A stretch of 64,000 nucleotides of DNA from Candidatus Desulfovibrio intestinipullorum. Its GTDB lineage: Bacteria; Desulfobacterota; Desulfovibrionia; Desulfovibrionales; Desulfovibrionaceae. The notes below the pieces were generated by a model, which saw only the letters and a list, made by a program, of their open reading frames with translations, did no database searches and was not told where the DNA came from. The DNA lies in the NCBI GenBank assembly GCA_019113165.1, contig DXHV01000082.1, forward strand, positions 1 through 64,000, in the 5' to 3' direction. Below, piece after piece: positions 19,000 to 27,942 of the stretch (position 1 is the stretch's first letter; every line of letters begins with the position of its first letter). The position numbers and the translations under genes are program-made.

Positions 19000-19170
19000 T
19001 GGTTCTTGGTGCTGCACCTGTCCGTTCAGACAGAAGCAGCCCACCTCCTGTGAGTATCGTTGCTGCAAGGGCAGTCAGGCCCGGCAGCGCCCTGTGCACA
19101 AGGCTTCTGCCAGGTTCTGTGCATCCTGTGCAGGATGCATCAGCCCTGCTGGAAAAGAGGCATGAAAAAA

Positions 19171-19203
19171 ACCGCCATACAAATGGGGCATTCGTATGGC
19201 GGT
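19171..19203 (-). terminator. Terminator of the Bax-inhibitor-1 gene
   Basis: On the minus strand ACCGCCATAC...GTATGGCGGT is followed by a T-run (plus-strand A-run 19165-19171). Confidence 0.85.
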
Positions 19204-19311
19204 TGTCTTCACATCAAAAATATGCAGTCCTGCCGGTCTTTGGGCAGGATCGTGCGCAAGGCGCGGGGGAGAAGCTTCATCTCCTGCCTGCGGGCAGGGA
19301 CGGCATCAGGT

Positions 19312-20016
19312 CTAGTCGCTGTTGTTGCCACCGAAGAGGCGCAGCATCATGAGGAAGAGGTTGATGAAGTCGAGGTAGAGCGTCAGGGCACCAAGAATGG
19401 CGCCGCGACGGATGGCCACGGCATCGTCAAGGGGCGCAGAGGCGCCGAACTGGCGCAGCTTGTTGGTGTCGTAGGCAGTGAGGCCTGTGAAGATGATGAC
19501 GCCGCACACGCTGATGACAAAGTCCATGGCGCTGCTGGCCAGGAAGATGTTGACGATGGAGGCAATGATGATGCCGATGAGTCCCATGAAGAGGAAGTTG
19601 CCCATGCCTGTCAGGTCACGCTTGGTCACGGTGCCGTAGATGGACATGGCCAGGAACATGCCGGCCGTGGAGAAGAAGGCATTGGCAATGGAGCCTATGG
19701 GATAGACGATGAAGATAGAAGAAAGTGTCAGGCCGGTGAGCACAGAATACAGCAAAAACATGGCTGTGGCCATGAAGGCGGACATCTTGTGCACTGCGGC
19801 GGACAGACCGATGACAATGCCAAACTGGGCGACAATCAGGGCAATCATGACAAACATGTTGCCAAGAAGGGCCTGCTGAATGGCGGGGCTGCTGGCAATG
19901 GCCAGGGCGACACCGGCTGTGACCACAAGGCCTGTGGTCATCCATGTATAGACATGGCGCATGTACACTGATGCGACGCTGCTTACTTTTGCCTCAAGAG
20001 TGCGAGAGGTCTGCAT
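19312..20016 (-). CDS. Bax inhibitor-1 (YccA/YbhL) family membrane protein
   Basis: A 234-residue protein with seven hydrophobic segments. The signatures are GLSAAVHKMS, FFSTAGMFLAMSIYGTVTKRDLT (read in parts) and the C-terminal TAYDTNKLRQ and ALTLYLDFINLFLMMLRLFG. Homologues are pH-sensitive calcium leak channels or modulators of FtsH. The ATG at 20016 is preceded by GGAGG at a 7-base spacing, so the 355-residue reading is rejected. A good promoter lies 135 bases upstream. Confidence 0.9.
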   Translation of the reverse strand: MQTSRTLEAKVSSVASVYMRHVYTWMTTGLVVTAGVALAIASSPAIQQALLGNMFVMIALIVAQFGIVIGLSAAVHKMSAFMATAMFLLYSVLTGLTLSSIFIVYPIGSIANAFFSTAGMFLAMSIYGTVTKRDLTGMGNFLFMGLIGIIIASIVNIFLASSAMDFVISVCGVIIFTGLTAYDTNKLRQFGASAPLDDAVAIRRGAILGALTLYLDFINLFLMMLRLFGGNNSD

Positions 20017-20150
20017 TATAATCCTCCGTATGATGTTGGCACCATCTGGTGCTTTGCATGCAATGTTTCGAGAGTGGGACAGGCCTGGAAAGGGATGCTC
20101 AGGCCGCCCGGAAAGTCTCTGATTCCGGGCTTTTCGACTCACTTCCACTA

Positions 20151-20178
20151 ATAATAGGAAGATTTCGCAAAAAGTCAA
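20151..20178 (-). promoter_or_regulatory. Sigma-70 promoter of the Bax-inhibitor-1 gene
   Basis: On the minus strand TTGACT, 16 bases, then TATTAT. The transcript would have a leader of about 125 bases. The rest of 20017-20457 holds nothing else recognisable. Confidence 0.6.
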
Positions 20179-20457
20179 TGAGGAACACGGGCAAAGCCCG
20201 CCATTCTGTCGAAAAATTTTCCGTAATCCTGATATGTTACAGTTGTGTGCCGGCTGGGCGTGCAAGGGCAGGGCAGGGCTTGCGCCCCCTGTCTTGCCGC
20301 CTCTGTTCTTCCGTGCTAGCCTTGGCTTTCTGCAGGGAAAAAGGGCATCTGGCCCCATGTTTTTCCCTGCATTGTTCACCTATTTCCACTTGATGACAAA
20401 AAGGAGGCAGCGTACCGCTTCTGCCTGTCTGCAGGGGCCCTTGCGCTGAGAGAGCGG

Positions 20458-21048
20458 ATGAAACGTTTAGTGAATCTGATGGCCGCGGTCCTGGTTCTGT
20501 CCGTGCTGTTCTGCACCCGTGGGGTGCAGGCTGCAGCAGATCCCATTGTGCAGATTGAAACAAACATGGGCAATATCGTGCTGCGTCTTGATGAACGCAG
20601 GGCACCCATTACAGTGGCCAATTTTCTGCAGTATGTACGCTCTGGCTTTTATGATGGCACCATTTTCCACAGAGTCATCAAGGGCTTCATGATTCAGGGC
20701 GGCGGCCTGACGCCGGAACTGAGAGAAAAGACGGCTCATGCCCCCATCAAGAACGAGGCCTCTGTCAGCCTGCGCAACAGGAAGTACACCATAGCCATGG
20801 CCCGTACCTCTGCCCCCAATTCCGCAACCTGCCAGTTCTTCATCAATACCAAGGACAACCGTGGCCTTGATCCCGACAGAGCCCAGGACGGCGTGGGTTA
20901 TGCCGTCTTTGGCCGCGTGATCCAGGGCAGGGAAGTCGTGGACAGGATAGAGAGCGTCGATGTGAGCAACAAGCATCCCTTCTACAAGGATGTGCCCGTC
21001 AAGCCTGTCATCATCAAGAGCGTCAAGGTGCTTGGCGACAGCAAGTAG
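20458..21048 (+). CDS. ppiA: Periplasmic peptidyl-prolyl cis-trans isomerase (cyclophilin)
   Basis: A 196-residue protein with a signal peptide (hydrophobic residues 6-20, likely cut after VQAAA) and a full cyclophilin domain: FHRVIKGFMIQGGG with the catalytic Arg, the ATCQFFIN motif and GYAVFGRVIQG. It accelerates proline isomerisation during folding of exported proteins. It appears monocistronic, ending before a terminator shared with the convergent mnmA. Confidence 0.9.
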   Translation: MKRLVNLMAAVLVLSVLFCTRGVQAAADPIVQIETNMGNIVLRLDERRAPITVANFLQYVRSGFYDGTIFHRVIKGFMIQGGGLTPELREKTAHAPIKNEASVSLRNRKYTIAMARTSAPNSATCQFFINTKDNRGLDPDRAQDGVGYAVFGRVIQGREVVDRIESVDVSNKHPFYKDVPVKPVIIKSVKVLGDSK

Positions 21049-21062
21049 TGCCCTGTATACGC

Positions 21063-21087
21063 AAAAACCGGCCCTCAGGGGGCCGGT
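21063..21087 (-). terminator. Terminator of mnmA
   Basis: On the minus strand ACCGGCCC...GGGCCGGT is followed by TTTTT; it may also serve ppiA in the other direction. Confidence 0.7.
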
Positions 21088-21135
21088 CACAAACAAACTG
21101 GCAAAGCTGGTCTGACTGTCCCAGGAGCAGGGATA

Positions 21136-22257
21136 TCAGGCCAGCTTTTTGAGTATTCCGGCCGCAAGAATGCGGCCCCTGTCATCGGAGATGGCAGCCA
21201 CCTGCCCGGGAGCGGACAGGGAGGTGGCCTTTTTGCAGAACACCTCAAGGCCCTCGTCCGCAAGGCGCACCTCTGCCTCTATGGGGGCCTGCCTGTAGCG
21301 CAGGCGCACGGTGCAGCGCTTCGGAAGCTCGTCTTTTTCTATCATCCAGTTGATGTCTTCAATGCGCGCCCAGGAGACCTGAGTATGCTGCCTGCTGCCC
21401 ACGGTCAGGACATTTGTCGCCCTGTCCTTGGCAAGAACGTAGAGCGGTTCCTTCCAGGCGATGCCCAGGCCCCGGCGCTGGCCTTCCGTGTACTGCCACA
21501 GCCCCTGATGCCGGCCCACGATCTGGCCAGAGTCCAGTTCCACCATGTCGCCTGCGGCAAGGGCTCCGGCATTGTCCGCAAAGCCCGCAAGAAAGTCCCG
21601 GTAGCCCTGCGGGGTCGGCGGCACAAAGCAGATTTCCTGACTCTCGCCTGGCGCAGGCACGCTCAGTCCTGCCTCGCCCACCAGGGCGCGGACCTCTTCC
21701 TTGGTCAGGTCCTCCAGGGGAAAGGCCACCCTGGAAAGCACTTTTCTTGGCACAAGGCCAAGAAAGTAGGACTGATCCTTGGCCGTATCGCGGGCACGCC
21801 CGAGCAGGGGGGCAGACCCTGCATAAGGATGTGTCCGGTCCAGGTGGGCATAGTGCCCGGTTATGAGCACCTGTGCGCCAAGTCCCAGGGCCCCTTCCAA
21901 GATGGCGCCAAACTTGATGGCCCTGTTGCAGAAGGCACAGGGATTGGGCGTGAGGCCCTGCAGATAGGCCTTGGCAAAGGGCGCGACAACCTCGTCGTGA
22001 AAGCGCTTTTGCAGGTCCAGCAGATGGAAGTCTGCCCCAAGGCGCGTGCAGAGCGAGGCCAGTGCCAGAATGGTCTGATCTTCCAGCCGGAGACGCTCGG
22101 GATCGTCCGGGACAGCGAGCCGTGCGTGCACGGCCAGAACGGGTCTTTGGGTCTGCAGACAGAGCAGAAGGGCGCAGAGGGAATCCACTCCGCCGGAAAC
22201 GGCAACTGCCAGAGGTCCCTCTGGCAGTTGCTTGGAAAAGGAAACAGGATCAAACAT
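21136..22257 (-). CDS. mnmA: tRNA-specific 2-thiouridylase MnmA
   Basis: A 373-residue enzyme that thiolates U34 of tRNA-Lys, -Glu and -Gln. It has the PP-loop SGGVDS (residues 21-26), the first catalytic cysteine in NPCAFCNRAIKFG, ITGHYAHLDR, the second cysteine in ESQEICFVP, and a C-terminal beta-barrel. It starts 3 bases after the stop of the ABC ATPase gene, so it is co-transcribed with the amino-acid transporter; no functional link between them is obvious. Confidence 0.93.
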   Translation of the reverse strand: MFDPVSFSKQLPEGPLAVAVSGGVDSLCALLLCLQTQRPVLAVHARLAVPDDPERLRLEDQTILALASLCTRLGADFHLLDLQKRFHDEVVAPFAKAYLQGLTPNPCAFCNRAIKFGAILEGALGLGAQVLITGHYAHLDRTHPYAGSAPLLGRARDTAKDQSYFLGLVPRKVLSRVAFPLEDLTKEEVRALVGEAGLSVPAPGESQEICFVPPTPQGYRDFLAGFADNAGALAAGDMVELDSGQIVGRHQGLWQYTEGQRRGLGIAWKEPLYVLAKDRATNVLTVGSRQHTQVSWARIEDINWMIEKDELPKRCTVRLRYRQAPIEAEVRLADEGLEVFCKKATSLSAPGQVAAISDDRGRILAAGILKKLA

Positions 22258-22260
22258 GAA

Positions 22261-23034
22261 TCAGAGAATCTGTTCCAGAAATTGCTTGAGGCGCGGGTGC
22301 CGCGGCGAGGAGAACATGCGCTCCGGCGGTCCCTGCTCCAGGATTTGCCCGTGATCCATGAAGATGATGCGGTCGGCCACCATCTTGGCAAAACCCATTT
22401 CGTGGGTCACGCAGCACATGGTCATGCCTTCTTCGGCAAGCCCCACCATGACGTCGAGCACTTCGCCCACCATTTCCGGGTCCAGTGCCGAGGTGGGTTC
22501 GTCAAAGAGCATGATGGTGGGCTGCATGGCCAGGGCTCTGGCTATGGCCACACGCTGCTGCTGGCCACCGGACAGCATGGACGGGTAGACCGTGGCCTTG
22601 TCCGAGATGCCCACCTTCTGCAGCAGCTTGAGGGCGCGGGCCTCGGCATCCACCTTGCTCATGCCGAGCAGGGTGCGCGGCGCCATGGTCAGGTTCTGCA
22701 GGACCGTCTTGTGCGGAAAGAGGTTGAACTGCTGGAAGACCATGCCCACGTTGCGACGCAGCTTGTTGAGCTCGTGTTCGCGGCAGTGGGAAATGTCCTG
22801 GCCCAGAATGGAGATCGTTCCCTTGTCTATGCTTTCCAGCCTGTTGATGGAGCGCAGCAGGGTGGACTTTCCCGACCCTGAGGGACCGATGATGACAACA
22901 CGTTCCTTGGGCTGAACATTGACACTGACGTCCTGCAGTGCAGCAAGCGGCCCGAAGAATTTCCAGACATGGGAAATTTCGATGATGGGCTTCTCTTCCT
23001 TGGATTCGGAAATACTCTTACTTTCTTCGGTCAT
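22261..23034 (-). CDS. Polar amino-acid ABC transporter, ATP-binding protein (GlnQ-like)
   Basis: A 257-residue ABC ATPase: Walker [15 protein letters not shown]-loop [12 protein letters not shown], signature [16 protein letters not shown], Walker [13 protein letters not shown] and a switch His in CCVTHEMGF. The amino-acid-importer group is recognised by the QFNLFPH segment. Its start overlaps the permease stop by 17 bases. Confidence 0.92.
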   Translation of the reverse strand: MTEESKSISESKEEKPIIEISHVWKFFGPLAALQDVSVNVQPKERVVIIGPSGSGKSTLLRSINRLESIDKGTISILGQDISHCREHELNKLRRNVGMVFQQFNLFPHKTVLQNLTMAPRTLLGMSKVDAEARALKLLQKVGISDKATVYPSMLSGGQQQRVAIARALAMQPTIMLFDEPTSALDPEMVGEVLDVMVGLAEEGMTMCCVTHEMGFAKMVADRIIFMDHGQILEQGPPERMFSSPRHPRLKQFLEQIL

Positions 23035-23836
23035 AGTAGTTCAACCTGGATTCCATGATGGCAACACATTTGGAAAGAAGCAGGGTTATGATAAGATAGA
23101 CCAGTGCAACAATGGTATAGGTCTCGAAATACAGATAGGTCTTGGCGGCAAAGCTGCGGCCTCTCTGCATGAGGTCGGGCATGGCCATGACGGACACAAG
23201 AGAGGTATCCTTGAGCATGGCTATGCATTCATTGCCCACGGGTGGCAGGATGGTGCGCCAGGCCTGGGGCAGGATGACGTAGAACATGGTCTGGAAGCGG
23301 TTGAAGCCCAGGGAGCGGGCGGCTTCGGTCTGTCCGCGAGGGATGGCCATGATGCCGGCCCTGAAGACTTCGCCCATGTAGGCGCCATAGCAGAAGCTGA
23401 TGGCGACAACGGCGCTGGTCAGGCTGGAGACCTGCAGAAATTTGGAGAGGGCGTAATAGATGTAGAAAATCTGCACGAGCAGGGGAATGCCGCGAATGAT
23501 TTCCACATAGGTGGACGCCGTGAGATTGATGAAACTGTTACGGGAGATGCGGCCAAGTCCCGTGATCAGTCCCATGGGGACGGCACAGCAGATGGCCAGG
23601 GCCGTGACTTCAAAGGTGACCAGGATGCCGTCTGGAAGGAAGGTCAGGACATCAAGATAGGGTTCCGGCCACATCCAGCACAGGAACATCAGCGTGAAAA
23701 TGGCACCACACAGGGAAATGGACCAGGCGGTAATGAGCCGCTTGCTCCATGGCTTGGGGATGAGGGGCCCTTCCGTCACAAGGATGATGTTGCCTTGGCT
23801 CTCCTTTTCTACATGCTTTTCGGATTCATCGGGCAT
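23018..23836 (-). CDS. Polar amino-acid ABC transporter, permease (HisM/GlnP-like)
   Basis: A 272-residue membrane protein with an N-terminal tail of about 35 residues, a first helix, then the conserved permease core: [37 protein letters not shown], and the EAA loop [22 protein letters not shown]. The ATG chosen is preceded by GGAAAAG. It overlaps the ATPase gene and is separated from the binding protein by 376 bases holding a strong hairpin. Confidence 0.88.
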   Translation of the reverse strand: MPDESEKHVEKESQGNIILVTEGPLIPKPWSKRLITAWSISLCGAIFTLMFLCWMWPEPYLDVLTFLPDGILVTFEVTALAICCAVPMGLITGLGRISRNSFINLTASTYVEIIRGIPLLVQIFYIYYALSKFLQVSSLTSAVVAISFCYGAYMGEVFRAGIMAIPRGQTEAARSLGFNRFQTMFYVILPQAWRTILPPVGNECIAMLKDTSLVSVMAMPDLMQRGRSFAAKTYLYFETYTIVALVYLIITLLLSKCVAIMESRLNYYDRRK

Positions 23837-24073
23837 AGCTTTTCCAAATAGCGTTTTGCTGGATTGGCTGCACAAGCAGCACGGTTTCTTGCCGTTGACA
23901 GACGCACCTACTTCATTGCCGGCCCTAAAAAGGCAAGTTGTTTGTAGCCGGCAGGGCGGAGAGCGCAAGGAGGAGTGCCTGGGCCTGTCCTTATTCCTGG
24001 TTCTGTCCGCAGGCGGCCTTGCAGGGCTCGCAGGGACAGGGCTGACTCTCTGAAGCAGATCTTGGGGGAAAGT

Positions 24074-24108
24074 GGCGTATCATCAGGCACGAGGCGTGAT
24101 GATACGCC
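24074..24108. terminator. Hairpin between binding-protein and permease genes
   Basis: GGCGTATCATC pairs perfectly with GATGATACGCC around a 13-base loop. Its position after the first gene of the transporter operon fits partial termination or 3'-end protection that keeps the binding protein in excess. Confidence 0.6.
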
Positions 24109-24212
24109 GGATTTTGCTCAAAAAACGAAGGAACCCGGACGATCGGGTTTGGGGAGAAGGCGTTTCAGGTACGGATGATCCGAAAATGGAATAGCACCCA
24201 AATGTGTCAGAA

Positions 24213-24962
24213 CTACTTCAGACCGCCGAGATGTTCCTTCACCACGCGATCATAGCCGCCATTTTCCTTGACGAGCTTGATGCCCTGGTTCAGCTTCTGC
24301 AGCAGTTCCTTGTTGCCCTTCTTCACCACAAAGCCGTACTGCTCGGGCTGGCCGAACTGCATGGCAATGCGCAGCTTGTTCTCGTAGTCCTTCTTCTTGT
24401 TGAGGTAGTAGAGGGCCACGGGGCTGTCACAGGCCACGGCGTCGATGCGGCCGTTCACCATGTCCTCAAGAGCAAGGCCCACGTCGTCGTATTCGCGGAT
24501 CACGGCGCCGACCTTGAGCTTTTCCAGAGCCATGATGGAGCTGTTGCCAATCTGGCCGCCGACCGTCTTGCCCTTGAGCTCTTCAGGCTTGCTCAGCTTG
24601 GAGCTGGCAGGGGTGAGAATGGTGGGATAGAGATCAAAGTAGGGATCGCTGATGTCAAAGGCCCTGGCGCGTTCCGGGGTGATGCTCACAGCAGCGGCAA
24701 CAATGTCGTACTTGCCGGCAGCCACACCGGCGAAGATGCCGTCCCAGGCAATGTTCTGCACTTCGACTTCAAAACCGCAGGCCTTTGCGATTTCCTTGAT
24801 AAGCGAAGGGTCAAAGCCTACAGGCTGCTTGTTGTCGTCCAGATATTCCATCGGGGGGAAGGTGCAGTCTGTGGCAACAATGTACTTTTCTGCGGCAACA
24901 GCCTGGGATCCAACGCCGAGCAGAAAGACTGCCAGCAGGGGAAGAAGGAGTTTTTTAAGCAT
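24213..24962 (-). CDS. Amino-acid ABC transporter substrate-binding protein (SBP_bac_3)
   Basis: A 249-residue periplasmic protein. A signal peptide (MLKKLLLPLLAVFLLGVG, cut near AVAAE) precedes a family-3 binding fold: VATDCTFPPMEYLDD, GFDPSLIKEIAKACG, WDGIFAGVAAGKYDIV and ITPERARAFDISDPYF. The ATG is preceded by CGGAGG; a longer 259-residue reading is rejected. It delivers a polar or acidic amino acid to the downstream permease and ATPase. Confidence 0.9.
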   Translation of the reverse strand: MLKKLLLPLLAVFLLGVGSQAVAAEKYIVATDCTFPPMEYLDDNKQPVGFDPSLIKEIAKACGFEVEVQNIAWDGIFAGVAAGKYDIVAAAVSITPERARAFDISDPYFDLYPTILTPASSKLSKPEELKGKTVGGQIGNSSIMALEKLKVGAVIREYDDVGLALEDMVNGRIDAVACDSPVALYYLNKKKDYENKLRIAMQFGQPEQYGFVVKKGNKELLQKLNQGIKLVKENGGYDRVVKEHLGGLK

Positions 24963-25000
24963 GTGAACCTCCGTAAATAAGGTAAAAAACATGTCCTAAC

Positions 25001-25029
25001 AGTGTAGACTTCCCCATGCCTTGGGTCAA
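25001..25029 (-). promoter_or_regulatory. Sigma-70 promoter of the amino-acid transporter operon
   Basis: On the minus strand TTGACC, exactly 17 bases, then TACACT, 39 bases upstream of the binding-protein ATG. Confidence 0.7.
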
Positions 25030-25506
25030 GGAAAGATCCGCCCGGAACGGCTGGGCACTGCAGTTTTTGTGGCGTGCTTCCGAGTCCTTTCCCAGGGGCC
25101 TTTTCCCGGGCAGGGGAGTGCGCAGGTTCCGGGGCACAGGCTTGTCTCCTGCGGAATTCCGGAAGTCCCGAAGGCTTCACAAGGGGCCCTCTCTCGGCTA
25201 TTGTCTCACAGCCCTGCAGTCTGCTCCAAGGCCAAATGCCTTCTGTCCCTGGCCGGCAGTCCGGGCATGTCCCTTCTTCCCCCTTGTCTCATGGACCATG
25301 TCCCAGGGGGCAGGGGATCCGTCAGCACCCTGGCCTGTGCGCCCTGTGTGTTCAGTTCGCCCGGTACTGTTTCGGCCTGCGTCCGCTTCCCCAGGGAGAA
25401 GAAGGCCTTCCTTCAAGAAGAAAACAAGATCCTTTCATCCCCTAACATATTACGGAGGCAGCGCTTCCCCTGTCCAGGACAAACGCAGGGATTGGCGCTG
25501 AAAACT
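25030..25506. other. Gene-free stretch before the CDP-sugar operon
   Basis: Several frames are open here, but none has a ribosome site or recognisable protein. I see no terminator or clear promoter, although the promoter of the rfbF operon must lie in or near it. Confidence 0.4.
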
Positions 25507-26280
25507 ATGAAAGTCATCATCATGTGCGGTGGCAAGGGTACAAGGCTGCGCGAAGAAACAGCCATCAAGCCCAAGCCCATGGTTGAAATAGGCGGCAAGC
25601 CCATACTGTGGCATATCATGCACATCTACAGCCGTTTCGGCTTTAATGATTTTATTCTCCCCCTGGGCTACAAGGGCGAGGTCATCAAGCAGTATTTTGC
25701 CGACTATCACCGCAGGCATACCAACTTTACGGTGTCCCTGAAGACCGGCGACATCATCACGGACAAGAGCGACATCGAGGACTGGCGTGTCACGCTCTGT
25801 GACACGGGCGAGGAGACCCTCAAGGGCGCCCGCCTCAAGCGCGTGGCCAGATACATTGATACGGACCGCTTCATGGTAACCTACGGGGACGGCGTGTCGG
25901 ACATTGACATCAATGCCCTCATCCGCTTCCACGAAGAATCCGGCTGCATCGGCACCTTTACCGGCGTGCGCATGCCCTGCCGCTTCGGCGCCGTGCGCAC
26001 CGACGATGCGGGCAAGATCCTCTCCTGGGAGGAAAAGCCCGTGCTCAACGAGTACATCAACTGCGGTTTCTTTGTCTTCAAGCGCGAATTCCTGGACTAC
26101 CTGAGCGAGGACGAGTCCTGCGATCTGGAAAAGGAACCTCTGCAGCGTCTGGCTGCCGAGGGGCAGCTCTCCATGTACCCCCACCCCGGTCAGTGGCAGT
26201 GCATGGACACCCTGCGGGACAGCCTGCTGCTCAACGAGCTGTGGAATTCCGGCAAAGCCTTCTGGACAGGAGAGAAGTAG
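25507..26280 (+). CDS. rfbF: Glucose-1-phosphate cytidylyltransferase
   Basis: A 257-residue sugar nucleotidyltransferase making CDP-glucose from glucose-1-phosphate and CTP. It has the nucleotide-binding start MKVIIMCGGKGTRLREET, KPKPMVEIGGKPILWHIM, MVTYGDGVSDIDI with the metal-binding Asp, and the CDP-glucose-type GQWQCMDTLRD. The ATG is taken at MKVII; longer readings upstream have no family match. It is followed after 3 bases by rfbG, the usual pair for CDP-6-deoxyhexoses in surface polysaccharides. Confidence 0.93.
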   Translation: MKVIIMCGGKGTRLREETAIKPKPMVEIGGKPILWHIMHIYSRFGFNDFILPLGYKGEVIKQYFADYHRRHTNFTVSLKTGDIITDKSDIEDWRVTLCDTGEETLKGARLKRVARYIDTDRFMVTYGDGVSDIDINALIRFHEESGCIGTFTGVRMPCRFGAVRTDDAGKILSWEEKPVLNEYINCGFFVFKREFLDYLSEDESCDLEKEPLQRLAAEGQLSMYPHPGQWQCMDTLRDSLLLNELWNSGKAFWTGEK

Positions 26281-26283
26281 CGC

Positions 26284-27414
26284 ATGTTTCACAATGTCTA
26301 CAAGGGCAAACGCGTCTTTGTCACCGGACACACGGGCTTCAAGGGCTCCTGGCTCTGTGCCTGGCTGCTGAGCCTGGGCGCCGAGGTCACGGGCTATTCC
26401 AGGGATATTCCCACCCAGCCCTCCCACTTTGAGGCCATGCATCTTGACGAGCACATCCGCGACCTGCGCGGGGATGTGCGCGACAGGGAGAGCCTTGTGG
26501 CGGCCATGCAGGAGGCCAGGCCAGACATCGTCTTCCATCTGGCAGCCCAGGCCCTGGTGCGCCTGTCCTATGACAGGCCCGTGGAAACCTTCGAGGCCAA
26601 TGTGCTTGGCACCCTCAATGTGCTCGAGGCCGTGCGCAGCACGCCTTCCGTGCAGTCTCTGGTGCTCATTACCTCGGACAAGTGCTACCGCAACGACGAA
26701 CAGGTCTGGGGCTACAGGGAAAACGACCATCTGGGCGGCTACGATCCCTATTCCGCCTCCAAGGGCTGTGCCGAGATAGTGGCCCATTCCTATTTCAAGA
26801 GCTTTTTCGCCCACAACGGTCCTGCCTGCGCCACCGTGCGCGCCGGCAACGTCATAGGCGGCGGCGACTGGGCCCTGGACCGCATTGTGCCCGACTGTGC
26901 CAGAGCCTGGGCGAAGGGCGAAGCCGTGCGCATCCGCAGCCCTCATGCGACCCGTCCCTGGCAGCTTGTTCTGGAGCCCCTGTCCGGCTATTTGTGGCTG
27001 GGCGCCCTGCTCTGCGAAAAGGACGCCAGCCGTCCCTTCGAGCTTTCTGGCGAGGCCTACAACTTTGGCCCGGGCGCCGAGGTGAACAATCCCGTGAGCG
27101 ACGTGGTCCGCGGCCTTGCCAGGCACTGGCAAGGCTTTGCGAGCGAGATGGACGAGAGCGAGCTGGTGACCCGCAAGGAATGCACCCTGCTCAAGCTCTG
27201 CTGCGACAAGGCTCTGGCTTATCTCGGCTGGAAGGCTACCCTGAACTTCGAGGAAACCATACGCTACACGGCCGAATGGTATCAGCGCTACTACCGTGGC
27301 GGCGGCAGGGACGAGAGCATGCTCTCCTATACCCTGGGCCAGATTTCGGCCTATGCCAATGCGGCGGCCATGCGCGACCAGGTCTGGGTCGGCCAGGAGG
27401 CTGATCGTCCATGA
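26284..27414 (+). CDS. rfbG: CDP-glucose 4,6-dehydratase
   Basis: A 376-residue extended SDR enzyme converting CDP-glucose to CDP-4-keto-6-deoxyglucose. It has the NAD-binding VTGHTGFKGSWLCAWLL, the catalytic YxxxK in YDPYSASKGCAEI, and ITSDKCYRNDE in the substrate region. Length and layout match RfbG. It overlaps the next gene by four bases (ATGA). Confidence 0.93.
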   Translation: MFHNVYKGKRVFVTGHTGFKGSWLCAWLLSLGAEVTGYSRDIPTQPSHFEAMHLDEHIRDLRGDVRDRESLVAAMQEARPDIVFHLAAQALVRLSYDRPVETFEANVLGTLNVLEAVRSTPSVQSLVLITSDKCYRNDEQVWGYRENDHLGGYDPYSASKGCAEIVAHSYFKSFFAHNGPACATVRAGNVIGGGDWALDRIVPDCARAWAKGEAVRIRSPHATRPWQLVLEPLSGYLWLGALLCEKDASRPFELSGEAYNFGPGAEVNNPVSDVVRGLARHWQGFASEMDESELVTRKECTLLKLCCDKALAYLGWKATLNFEETIRYTAEWYQRYYRGGGRDESMLSYTLGQISAYANAAAMRDQVWVGQEADRP

Positions 27415-27923
27415 TCGAGGGCACAGTGCACGCAACCACCATCATTGGTGCGGACTACATTGATCTGAAGGTCATAGACACGCCAGGGGGCGCCGTCCTG
27501 CACATGCTGCGTCCGGCCCTGGGCCTTCTGGGCGGCCAGGAAGGCTGGATGCAGGTGGGCGAAGTCTACTTCTCCGAAGTCCTGCCCGGCGCTGTCAAGG
27601 CCTGGAAGCGCCATGCGCGGCAGACACAGCACTTTGCCGTGCCTGCAGGCAGGCTCGGCATTGTCCTCTGCGATGCCCGCGAGTCGTCCCTGACCAGGGG
27701 GGCTGTACAGAAGCTTGTGCTGGGTCGCAGGGATACCTACGCCCTTTTGCGCATCCCCTGCGGTGTCTGGTACGGCTTTACGGCGCTGGGGGATGAGCCT
27801 GCCCTCATCTGCAATGTCACGGATCTGCCCCATGACCCTGAGGAAGGGGAAAAGATGGATCCAGACAGCGACAAGGCAGGTGCCATTCCCTTCAGCTGGA
27901 AGCACCCCGACTTTGCCTGCTAG
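27411..27923 (+). CDS. RmlC-like (3,5-epimerase) cupin, probably acting on the CDP-sugar
   Basis: A 170-residue cupin related to dTDP-4-dehydrorhamnose 3,5-epimerases: GEVYFSEVLPGAVKAWKRHARQ holds the family Trp-Lys-x-His strand, and RIPCGVWYGFTALGD the later conserved strand. Following rfbF and rfbG in a tightly overlapping unit, it would epimerise CDP-4-keto-6-deoxyglucose at C3 and/or C5 instead of feeding the RfbH (3-deoxy) branch, which is absent here. The final sugar is unknown, and no reductase is present. Confidence 0.7.
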   Translation: MIEGTVHATTIIGADYIDLKVIDTPGGAVLHMLRPALGLLGGQEGWMQVGEVYFSEVLPGAVKAWKRHARQTQHFAVPAGRLGIVLCDARESSLTRGAVQKLVLGRRDTYALLRIPCGVWYGFTALGDEPALICNVTDLPHDPEEGEKMDPDSDKAGAIPFSWKHPDFAC

Positions 27924-27942
27924 CAATCGTAATAGGAGAACA